The translations under genes and the position numbers were made by a program. Shown here piece after piece: positions 1 to 5,458 of a stretch of DNA of 7,491 bases. Location: NCBI GenBank assembly GCA_013152195.1, contig JAADGU010000128.1:1-7491 (forward strand), written 5' to 3'. Positions within the stretch are counted from its first letter, which is position 1. Every line of letters starts with the position of its first letter. The stretch is from Nitrospirota bacterium. GTDB taxonomy: Bacteria; Nitrospirota; Thermodesulfovibrionia; Thermodesulfovibrionales; JdFR-85. The notes beneath the pieces are model-generated. The model ran no database searches. It worked only from the letters and a program-made list of their open reading frames with translations, and was not told the origin of the DNA.

Positions 1-242
1 AACTTCTGTGCTATTTCCTCGGTAGAGAGATACTCCAGGCCCTCATTTTCCTTGCAATTTGTATAGACATTCATCTCCATATCCTTCATCGTCTCAATGT
101 TCAGATCATTATCTTCTGTCTCTTCCACCTTTCTGTCCAGCACGTACACATCGATAATATCATCCATAAGCGTTATACCTACAGCCATTCTCAAGGCTTC
201 CCCCTGTCTGTCCCTGACAAGTACAGCAATTTTTTTAGCCAT
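1..242 (-). CDS. DsrE-like small protein, C-terminus beyond the left edge (partial)
   Basis: Reading leftward from an ATG at 242, 80 codons stay open to the window edge. The protein begins MAKKIAVLVRDR, then has a small-residue helix (about residues 15-27, EALRMAVGITLM), a hydrophobic strand around IDVYVLD (30-36), an acidic stretch (EETEDNDLN) and a second strand around MNVYTN (57-62). This alternating strand/helix order, with the early run of small residues, resembles the DsrE/DsrF/TusD-like fold, whose members carry sulfur or act as small redox accessory proteins. That family call is by pattern only. One Cys is visible (residue 63), but its equivalence to a DsrE active Cys cannot be judged with the C-terminus missing. 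The start is secure: AAAGGAGGT (256-248) lies 5 nt upstream, and a good promoter precedes it, so the gene can be transcribed separately from the heptosyltransferase upstream. Confidence 0.6.
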   Translation of the reverse strand, partial: MAKKIAVLVRDRQGEALRMAVGITLMDDIIDVYVLDRKVEETEDNDLNIETMKDMEMNVYTNCKENEGLEYLSTEEIAQK

Positions 243-302
243 ATTCAACCTCCTTTCATATGAGTTTCTTATTCTTTAACTACACCTATTGTCTTTATCT
301 TG

Positions 303-338
303 CCAAAAAAGTATATAGAGATTCATAAGAAAAGTCAA
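303..338 (-). promoter_or_regulatory. sigma70-type promoter for the DsrE-like gene
   Basis: On the minus strand, TTGACT (338-333) is followed after exactly 17 bp by TATACT (315-310). Each hexamer differs from consensus at one position. Transcription would start near 303, giving a leader of about 60 nt before the ATG at 242. The -35 box lies 8 bp beyond the stop codon of the upstream heptosyltransferase gene (346-348), so the gap is just large enough for an independent promoter. No hairpin terminator is visible between the two genes, so read-through is also possible. Confidence 0.7.
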
Positions 339-345
339 TCTTTTT

Positions 346-1383
346 TCAGGCAGCGAATTGCACCCGGTCTTCTGTGATTGTATTTATAACCTCTCCGGGT
401 GTAATCTCTCTCATACACCTCATGGTCTCACATTTTCTTCTGAAGCAGGGAGAGCAGGGAATGTCTGCCCTGAAGACCCTGTGTCCATCGCCATATGGAC
501 CGGTCAGCACCTCACTTGTCGGGCCAAACATTGCATAAACAGGTACTGACAGTGCTGCACCGATATGCATTGGGCCTGAATCATTGGATATCATAAAAGA
601 TGCATCTTTTATGATGGAGAAGAGTCTTTTAAGATCAGTCTTCCCTGCCATATTAACTGAATGACCCTCTGTATTCAACGCTATTGTCGCGGCAATATCA
701 ATATCCTCCCTGCTACCAACTATAACGGCAGTAGTTGGCAATGCCCTTATTACCTCAATAAAATACTCAACAGGCCACCTTTTAGTGGACCACCTTGCCC
801 CGGGGACTACAGCATAATAGGGACCTTCCAACTGAGAAGTATCCTGGATCGGTGGCAGTGGAAAATCAACTCCTTCTGTACCAATTCCGATCAGAGAAGC
901 AAGTTTAAGGTATCTCTCAACAGCATGGATACCGGTTCCACCTCTGACCTTGAGGTTGTAGAAGAACGGACTCAACTCTCTTGCATCACTGAACCCAACC
1001 CTCAGGGAAGCACCTGACAGCGCTGTGATAAGACCACTTCTCAGTAAACCCTGAAGGTCGATAACAAGGTCATATCTCTCAAGTCTGAGTCCCCTGAAAA
1101 GGTTTCCAAGCTCTGAGACCGTTGATATAAACCTTGAAGGTCTTTTCCAATTCTCCTTATGTATTACCCACAGACGCTTAATCATCGGGTGTCCCTGAAG
1201 CACCCCTTCAAACCCCTTCGCTACAACCCAGTGCACCTCGGAGTCTGGCAATGCGGCTTTAACGGCATTAAGTAAAGGCAGGGCATGAATAATATCTCCG
1301 AGAGAGCTCGGTTTCACTATCAGTATCTTTCTGAACCTACGTGAACTTGACGGCATCAGGGGCTTCTCAGCCTCATTTCTCAT
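346..1383 (-). CDS. GT9-family glycosyltransferase, lipopolysaccharide heptosyltransferase type (WaaF/WaaC-like)
   Basis: This 345-residue protein probably transfers ADP-heptose to the lipopolysaccharide inner core at the cytoplasmic face of the inner membrane. Family signatures are clear: KILIVKPSSLGDIIHALP near the start (KPSSLGD about 24-30), DLQGLLRSG (109-117), the start of the C-terminal Rossmann domain with GARWSTKRWP (195-204), then the nucleotide-sugar region SNDSGPMHIGAA and FGPT (about 266-289) and TGPYG. Near the C-terminus is a four-Cys cluster (310, 313, 318, 323; C-x2-C-x4-C-x4-C), similar to the Cys-rich tail of many GT9 enzymes. The start at 1383 is preferred because AGGA (1396-1393) lies 9 nt upstream and the longer reading to 1500 would run deep through the preceding gene. 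ATG 1356 is an alternative. The start overlaps the preceding gene by 11 nt, implying translational coupling. Acceptor (HepI, HepII or other) cannot be decided. Confidence 0.85.
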   Translation of the reverse strand: MRNEAEKPLMPSSSRRFRKILIVKPSSLGDIIHALPLLNAVKAALPDSEVHWVVAKGFEGVLQGHPMIKRLWVIHKENWKRPSRFISTVSELGNLFRGLRLERYDLVIDLQGLLRSGLITALSGASLRVGFSDARELSPFFYNLKVRGGTGIHAVERYLKLASLIGIGTEGVDFPLPPIQDTSQLEGPYYAVVPGARWSTKRWPVEYFIEVIRALPTTAVIVGSREDIDIAATIALNTEGHSVNMAGKTDLKRLFSIIKDASFMISNDSGPMHIGAALSVPVYAMFGPTSEVLTGPYGDGHRVFRADIPCSPCFRRKCETMRCMREITPGEVINTITEDRVQFAA

Positions 1384-1972
1384 GGGGATTTGTCCTGGGG
1401 GCATCAGTATGCAGCCTGATCTCGGTCGACCATTTCTTGACAAGGCGCTTAAATGCCTCCTTATCACACATGTCCTTAACCCTTGAATAAATCTCGGCAC
1501 AGAGTGAAAGATAGCGTTCTTTTTTTGAAGATCCTTTCAGGGAAGGTATCTTCTCACTGATGGCAAGCACCTCATGCTCAGGTAAATCCACATTCAAATC
1601 ACTGCTCAGGGACGGGAGCAGATAACTTTTGAAAAGAGATTCAAGGTCATCCTCATTAACATCAACAGCAAGTGATGTTGCCTCTGCAGACGTCTCTTCA
1701 GATGCAAGAAAGGTCTTTATCTTCTCATCATAAAGTCCCTTCCTGAGATTTTCAATCATTTGCCTGTGAATATCCTTACCAAGCTGTTTAACCAGATTAT
1801 GAAAAGGGTCAGATTTTATTATATCCTGGTATGCCAATCGCTCCTCGGACAGTATCACCCCCCTGTAAAAAAGTGTACACACAAGAACAGGTCTCTCTTT
1901 TCCCCTCTCCTCTGTCTGTACATGGAAGACTCTGCCCTTGTAACTTATATTCTCATTAACCCCCTGGCTCAC
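1373..1972 (-). CDS. conserved-looking protein of unknown function, co-transcribed with the heptosyltransferase
   Basis: A 199-residue soluble protein I cannot assign to a function. The first 50 residues form a compact block, YKGRVFHVQTEERG followed by VCTLFYRGVIL and an AYQDIIKS segment. It recalls the N-terminus of uncharacterised proteins in deltaproteobacteria and Nitrospirota, but this is memory, not a search. The middle is rich in Lys, Glu and Asp and looks helical (KQLGKDIHRQMIENLRKG). Residues about 90-130 are acidic and probably flexible, and the C-terminal third is helical with basic patches. No signal peptide or membrane segment is present; two Cys (about 157 and 169) lie in C-terminal helices. 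The GTG start is chosen because an in-frame TAG lies 12 bases upstream and the conserved-looking block begins within the first ten residues. No good Shine-Dalgarno is visible. Its end overlaps the heptosyltransferase start by 11 nt, suggesting a linked envelope-related role. Confidence 0.75.
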   Translation of the reverse strand: MSQGVNENISYKGRVFHVQTEERGKERPVLVCTLFYRGVILSEERLAYQDIIKSDPFHNLVKQLGKDIHRQMIENLRKGLYDEKIKTFLASEETSAEATSLAVDVNEDDLESLFKSYLLPSLSSDLNVDLPEHEVLAISEKIPSLKGSSKKERYLSLCAEIYSRVKDMCDKEAFKRLVKKWSTEIRLHTDAPRTNPHEK

Positions 1973-1981
1973 AATAGATGT

Positions 1982-2011
1982 ATTCTATCAAAAAACGTGA
2001 ATGTTAGTGAA
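1982..2011 (-). promoter_or_regulatory. possible promoter for the unknown gene and heptosyltransferase
   Basis: On the minus strand TTCACT (2011-2006), an 18-bp spacer and TAGAAT (1987-1982) give a plausible but imperfect sigma70 promoter (4/6 and 5/6 matches). Transcription would start within a few bases of the GTG at 1972, so the mRNA would be leaderless or nearly so. This fits the absence of a Shine-Dalgarno. It remains a weak call. Confidence 0.3.
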
Positions 2012-2260
2012 GGGCAACTCCTTAACAAAGACCCCGGAATTGAAACCCTGGTAAAACTTCCTTTAAAAAACAGCGCATATCTGCACAAACCTGTGGCTAT
2101 TTTTATATGCTGTATTTTCAACGGAATCACCGGGACTTCCTATATGCCCGGATAAACTGCCCGATGCAATATCCTCCCGCTCTGTAGTCAAGTAAATGTT
2201 TCAATTCAAGATGTTATACCAATATGCTAAACCATTAAATAGAAACGATCTAAAAAGGGG

Positions 2261-2289
2261 TTGAAATATAAAAATAAATTGTCTATAAT
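2261..2289 (+). promoter_or_regulatory. near-consensus sigma70 promoter for the nfu-amidase operon
   Basis: TTGAAA (2261-2266), a 17-bp spacer and a perfect TATAAT (2284-2289) stand just before the first gene. Transcription should begin near 2296, leaving only about 10 nt before the ATG at 2306, so the Shine-Dalgarno GAGGG (2296-2300) would lie at the extreme 5' end of the mRNA. No further hairpin or operator is apparent between promoter and gene. Confidence 0.8.
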
Positions 2290-2305
2290 GTCATAGAGGG
2301 TCAGA

Positions 2306-2527
2306 ATGGATGCTGAAAGAATTGAAAAGGCAATCGGAAAGATAAGAGAAGGCCTCAATAAAGAAGGTGGAGACATTGAGGTTGTAGAGATAAAGGATAC
2401 AATTGTATATGTAAGACTCAAGGGACAGTGCAGCAGTTGCATGATGGCAGGGTTAACCATGAAAAACTGGGTTGAAAAGACACTGAAGGAAGAGGTTCCC
2501 GAGGTTACCGAGGTAAAAGCCCTCTGA
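2306..2527 (+). CDS. Nfu / NifU C-terminal-domain Fe-S cluster protein
   Basis: A 73-residue protein consisting solely of the NifU C-terminal (Nfu) domain. The paired Cys of the C-x2-C motif sit in GQCSSCMMAGLTMK (residues 42 and 45). Two such monomers are expected to bridge one [4Fe-4S] cluster and hand it to apoproteins in the cytoplasm. The order is as in the family: N-terminal helix (ERIEKAIGKIREGLNKEGGDIEV), strands (VVEIKDTIVYVRLKG), the Cys loop, then a helix and the ending VPEVTEVKAL. There is no N-terminal IscU-like domain and no degenerate A-type domain, so this is the minimal form common in anaerobes. GAGGG lies 5 nt before the ATG. It is the first gene after a strong promoter, and its TGA directly abuts the first possible ATG of the amidase gene. 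Confidence 0.9.
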   Translation: MDAERIEKAIGKIREGLNKEGGDIEVVEIKDTIVYVRLKGQCSSCMMAGLTMKNWVEKTLKEEVPEVTEVKAL

Positions 2528-3709
2528 ATGTTTGAATGGATGCTAAAAATGTCTAAGCAGCCTTTCAGAACAGGAATACTTACAGGCATTCTTTTGCTGT
2601 TGACCTGTATTGTCTCCTTTCACTCTCCTGCAAGTGCCGGCAATATTGCCGAGGTCAGAGACATAAGGTTTAATGTCAATGGCACAAATACCCGCATTGT
2701 TCTTGAATTTAACCGCCTTCCCGTGTATTCAGCTCACCGGCTCAAGGATCCTGACAGGATATATTTTGACCTTAAGAACGTAAAACTCTCCCCTCAGACA
2801 ATACCGCTTAAAAACCTGCAGAAGGGACTTCTGAAAAAAATCCGCATTGCCCAATTTAACAGTGATACGGTCAGGATTGTGCTTGAGCTAAAGAAATTGA
2901 ACGACTACAGGACCTTCACCCTGAAATCTCCGCCAAGGCTGGTTATCGATATCGGACAGGAGAGAAACCCCTTTTACAGGGAAAGAAAGATTGTGGTGAT
3001 AGACGCCGGACATGGTGGTCACGACCCCGGGGCAACAGGTCCAAAAGGTTTGAAGGAAAAAGACGTAACCCTCGACACAGCCCGCAAACTCAAGAAGATA
3101 CTTCAGGAGCGTTATAACCTTGAGGTCTACCTTACAAGGAACAGTGACATTTACATAGGGCTTGGTGAACGGACTGCTGTGGCAAATAAAAAGAAGGCAG
3201 ACCTTTTTGTCTCCATCCATACCAATGCAAGTCTTAAAAGACGGGCAGGCGGGGTTGAGACCTACCTCCTTAACTGGACCAACGATACCGAGGCAATGAG
3301 GGTAGCTGCAAGGGAAAATGCCATCTCTCTGGAGAAGATGAAGAGGGCCAGGAGCGAACTGGGAACAATCCTTGCCTCCCTGGAAAGAGAGACCAAAAGG
3401 GATGAATCACTTAGATTGGCCCATTTTGTTCAGGATTCCCTGTTTAAAAGACTCACCAGGGGTTATCGCGGCATTGGAAACCTGGGGGTCAAACAGGCAC
3501 TCTTTTACGTGCTTGTAGATGCAGAGATGCCGTCTGTGCTTGTTGAGGTTGCATTCATAAGTAATCCTCGTGAAGAGCGTCTGCTTGGAAACAGGAAGTT
3601 CAGGAAGACCGCTGCCGAGGCAATCGCATCAGGAATCTACAGATACATACTCTCTCTCCCGGATGCACCAAAACTTGCAATGAAACAAGGTAATCTGCCA
3701 CAATTGTAA
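2528..3709 (+). CDS. N-acetylmuramoyl-L-alanine amidase with AMIN domain (AmiC-like)
   Basis: A 393-residue exported zinc amidase expected to cleave the lactyl-alanine amide bond of peptidoglycan in the periplasm, typically during daughter-cell separation. A signal peptide is visible: basic residues, a hydrophobic core (about 17-30, ILTGILLLLTCIVS) and a cleavage-like SPASAG near 33-38. Residues about 40-142 form an AMIN domain (IRFNVNGTNTRIVLEF, then a second half-repeat), which targets such enzymes to the septum or wall. Residues about 153-375 are Amidase_3, with VVIDAGHGG (zinc His162), Glu177 in GLKEKDV, His231 in SIHTNAS and catalytic Glu340 in VLVEVAFISN. All key residues are present. 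About 265-310 is a helical insertion as seen in AmiC-type regulated enzymes, which may need an EnvC/NlpD-like activator; none is in this window. The start is uncertain: ATG 2528 abuts the Nfu stop, but 2540 and 2549 also keep the signal peptide and no site has a strong Shine-Dalgarno. Confidence 0.9.
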   Translation: MFEWMLKMSKQPFRTGILTGILLLLTCIVSFHSPASAGNIAEVRDIRFNVNGTNTRIVLEFNRLPVYSAHRLKDPDRIYFDLKNVKLSPQTIPLKNLQKGLLKKIRIAQFNSDTVRIVLELKKLNDYRTFTLKSPPRLVIDIGQERNPFYRERKIVVIDAGHGGHDPGATGPKGLKEKDVTLDTARKLKKILQERYNLEVYLTRNSDIYIGLGERTAVANKKKADLFVSIHTNASLKRRAGGVETYLLNWTNDTEAMRVAARENAISLEKMKRARSELGTILASLERETKRDESLRLAHFVQDSLFKRLTRGYRGIGNLGVKQALFYVLVDAEMPSVLVEVAFISNPREERLLGNRKFRKTAAEAIASGIYRYILSLPDAPKLAMKQGNLPQL

Positions 3710-3762
3710 CTGATATTTAACTGCAGAACCCGCAAGGACACAAAGCAAGCATTTCCGGGGGT

Positions 3763-4416
3763 ATGGCCACTTTGAGTGCATCAGCAAAGATATTACTGTA
3801 TATCGCTTTCTCCATATCTCTATTTCTTGTGGAGGGCACTGCAACGGCCTTATGCCTGCTCTCATTGAGTCTCGTCCTCCTCCTTCTTCCCGGGATGCGA
3901 GGAGGGATTATACCAATAAGCATCTTCCTGCTCACCACTTTTCTGGGAAATCTCTTCTTCTATCCTGGCAGGGTACTAATGGAAATAGGGCCTTTAGACA
4001 TAACGGCAGAGTCTTTAAGGATAGCACTGGTAAGGACTGCAAGGGTCTCAGGTCTTGTTGCAGGGGCTAAACTTCTGACCCTGAAAACCCCGGTCGAAGA
4101 GATTCTCGGGGTACTGAAGAGATTTTTCCTGCCCCTTGAACGGATACGGGTACCGGTAAGCGAGTTTTTTGAAACAGCATCATTAACCCTGAAACTGCTT
4201 CCCGGCATCCGGGACAGAGCACTTGAGAGTTACAGGGAAGGCATGAATAATACAACAAGGAATGGCTTTATCCACAGAATCAGGGTTATCGTCGCCTTAA
4301 TGCTCCCACTAATGATAAAAACAATACAGTCTCCTGCAGAACTGCTGACTGATAAAGAAGAGACGCTGGATCCCGGGTTAAATGCAGTTAAGGGGAGCAG
4401 CCATGGGAACAAATAG
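3763..4416 (+). CDS. EcfT/CbiQ-like membrane protein (energy-coupling-factor transporter T component), divergent
   Basis: A 217-residue integral membrane protein. Hydrophobic segments lie at about 8-23, 27-43, 48-66 and a late one near 174-186, joined by a long amphipathic region containing ARVSGLVAGAKLL, TPVEEILGVLKRF and VPVSEFFETASLTLKLLP. The order resembles EcfT/CbiQ proteins, which couple two ATPases to a vitamin- or metal-binding S component. The protein is shorter than usual (about 250-270 is common), and the two Ala-Arg-Gly coupling motifs are not clear: RNG (166-168) and the tail after PAELL (191-195) lack them. No ATPase or S component is in the window, so substrate is unknown and transport itself is in doubt. 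The start is weakly supported: GGGGG (3757-3761) is too close to the ATG to be a normal Shine-Dalgarno, and the frame stays open back to a TAA at 3718-3720. It follows the amidase by 53 bp and its 3' end overlaps the next gene by 14 nt. Confidence 0.7.
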   Translation: MATLSASAKILLYIAFSISLFLVEGTATALCLLSLSLVLLLLPGMRGGIIPISIFLLTTFLGNLFFYPGRVLMEIGPLDITAESLRIALVRTARVSGLVAGAKLLTLKTPVEEILGVLKRFFLPLERIRVPVSEFFETASLTLKLLPGIRDRALESYREGMNNTTRNGFIHRIRVIVALMLPLMIKTIQSPAELLTDKEETLDPGLNAVKGSSHGNK

Positions 4417-5458
4417 ATTCTATGTCTTTACACTTATAACCTTAACATCCTTTCTCGGATATCTCTGTTACCTGATCCTGAAGCCATTTCTATCCTCTAT
4501 TGCCTGGGCCATTGTATTGAGCATCGTATTTTATCCTGTTTATGCATATCTGTGCAGATTTGTGAAATGGAAAGTACTTGCCTCTGTCATAACCATCTCA
4601 ATCACCGTTATTATCATTCTGGGGCCTTTCTCTTATCTGACAATAGCTCTTGCCAACGAACTAAGTAACTTTGCAGATTATATAAATGCAGAAGGAATCG
4701 GCAAGGTACAGGACTGGATAAACAGTCCACAGGCACTCTGGATACAGGAGAGGATAAAATCAACCCTTAACATAGAAAAAATCGACCTTGCAGCCATTAT
4801 CTCGGAAAATATCTCCAGGATGGGCAAAGACATTCTGGGGAATGTCACAAAGGGAGTTGCCAATATTGCCTCTGTCTTTATGAATTTTTTCTTGATGCTC
4901 TTTGCAATGTTCTTCATGCTGAGAGACGCCCCTGACTTTATAAAGAAATTCCACGATTATATGCCTTTTTCCGAGTCACAGAGAGACAGGCTCGAATCAC
5001 AGATGAAAGACATGGTCATATCCACCATATATGGTGGAGTGGCTGTAGCCGTTGCCCAGGGAACCGTTGGCGGCATCACATTCCTGATCCTGGGCATGAA
5101 TTCCCCGATACTACTTGGAACCGCTATCGGACTTATGTCCTTTATACCAGGGGTCGGTACGTTTTCCGTCTGGGGACCTGTTGTAATCTATTTCCTTATA
5201 AAAAAGGCATTCATAAAGGCCATTATTCTTTTATTTGTCGGCACCTTTATAATAAGCACCATAGATAATATACTAAAACCGATAATAATAAGCGGCAGAA
5301 CAAGGATGCCGACACTTGTTATCTTCTTCAGCGTAATCGGCGGACTTAAGGTCTTCGGGCTGATAGGACTTGTGCTGGGGCCCCTGGTTATGGCAATGTT
5401 TATATCTGTTTTTGAAATATTCAGAAATCTTGAAGGAGGTGTAAATGCTGAACCGTGA
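4403..5458 (+). CDS. AI-2E family transporter (PerM/TqsA/YdiK-like)
   Basis: A 351-residue polytopic inner-membrane protein of the AI-2 exporter (PerM) superfamily. Members export autoinducer-2 or act in ion/proton antiport; the substrate here cannot be read from sequence. Two closely spaced N-terminal segments (about 5-50), one near 60-84, a soluble central region rich in charged residues (about 85-150) and a C-terminal bundle (about 155-345) match the family. Diagnostic stretches are GGVAVAVAQGTVGG, SFIPGVGT (246-253), DNILKP (288-293) and GGLKVFGLIGLVLGP (about 313-327). The ATG at 4403 is chosen over 4382 because AGGGGAG (4391-4397) stands 5 nt upstream and the earlier ATG has none. Both ends overlap neighbours by 14 nt, implying tight translational coupling. 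An 18-bp perfect palindrome lies within the gene at 5021-5038. Confidence 0.88.
   Translation: MGTNRFYVFTLITLTSFLGYLCYLILKPFLSSIAWAIVLSIVFYPVYAYLCRFVKWKVLASVITISITVIIILGPFSYLTIALANELSNFADYINAEGIGKVQDWINSPQALWIQERIKSTLNIEKIDLAAIISENISRMGKDILGNVTKGVANIASVFMNFFLMLFAMFFMLRDAPDFIKKFHDYMPFSESQRDRLESQMKDMVISTIYGGVAVAVAQGTVGGITFLILGMNSPILLGTAIGLMSFIPGVGTFSVWGPVVIYFLIKKAFIKAIILLFVGTFIISTIDNILKPIIISGRTRMPTLVIFFSVIGGLKVFGLIGLVLGPLVMAMFISVFEIFRNLEGGVNAEP
5021..5038. repeat. 18-bp perfect palindrome inside the AI-2E-family gene
   Basis: TCCACCATATATGGTGGA reads identically on both strands with no central spacer, and the symmetry stops at 5020/5039. It encodes part of an ST-IYGGV membrane-segment boundary. 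It may be a protein-binding site, but coding constraint and chance are realistic alternatives. Confidence 0.5.
5431..5447 (+). promoter_or_regulatory. strong Shine-Dalgarno fixing the eRF1-like start
   Basis: AAGGAGGTG (5433-5441) is close to the full anti-Shine-Dalgarno complement, with 5 nt between AAGGAGG and the ATG at 5445. It lies inside the last codons of the AI-2E-family gene, so the eRF1-like protein should be efficiently and independently initiated as well as coupled to its neighbour. Confidence 0.85.

Larger units (their letters stand above)
1973..2305. other. divergent intergenic region
   Basis: This 333-bp gap separates the leftward pair from the rightward operon. It is A+T-rich toward the right end. 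A strong rightward promoter occupies 2261-2289 and a weak leftward candidate lies near 1982-2011. A short inverted repeat (CCGGG at 2130-2134, CCCGG at 2147-2151, 12-nt loop) is too small to call a terminator or operator. I see no tRNA, no convincing riboswitch and no small gene with a Shine-Dalgarno. The plus-strand open frame entering it from the left ends at 2155 and looks like chance. Confidence 0.6.

Noticed and set aside
97..279. 60-codon plus-strand open frame at the left edge
   Set aside because: It is antisense to the DsrE-like gene, which has a strong promoter, a strong Shine-Dalgarno and a coherent protein; the Ser/Ile-rich product looks like a shadow.
1384..1500. Longer N-terminus for the heptosyltransferase (ATG at 1500)
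   Set aside because: The 39 extra residues lie within the upstream gene, do not resemble a GT9 N-terminus, and the ATG at 1383 has a Shine-Dalgarno at workable spacing.
2130..2151. Short inverted repeat CCGGG/CCCGG in the intergenic region as an operator or terminator
   Set aside because: Only 5 bp of stem with a 12-nt loop and no T-tract; expected by chance.
1760..2155. 131-codon plus-strand open frame extending into the divergent intergenic region
   Set aside because: More than half lies antisense to the unknown gene at 1373-1972, no Shine-Dalgarno or promoter precedes it, and the product has no recognisable domain.
2227..2589. 120-codon minus-strand open frame
   Set aside because: It covers the nfu gene in antisense, and the hydrophobic Ser/Phe-rich product is a typical shadow of a Lys/Glu-rich gene.
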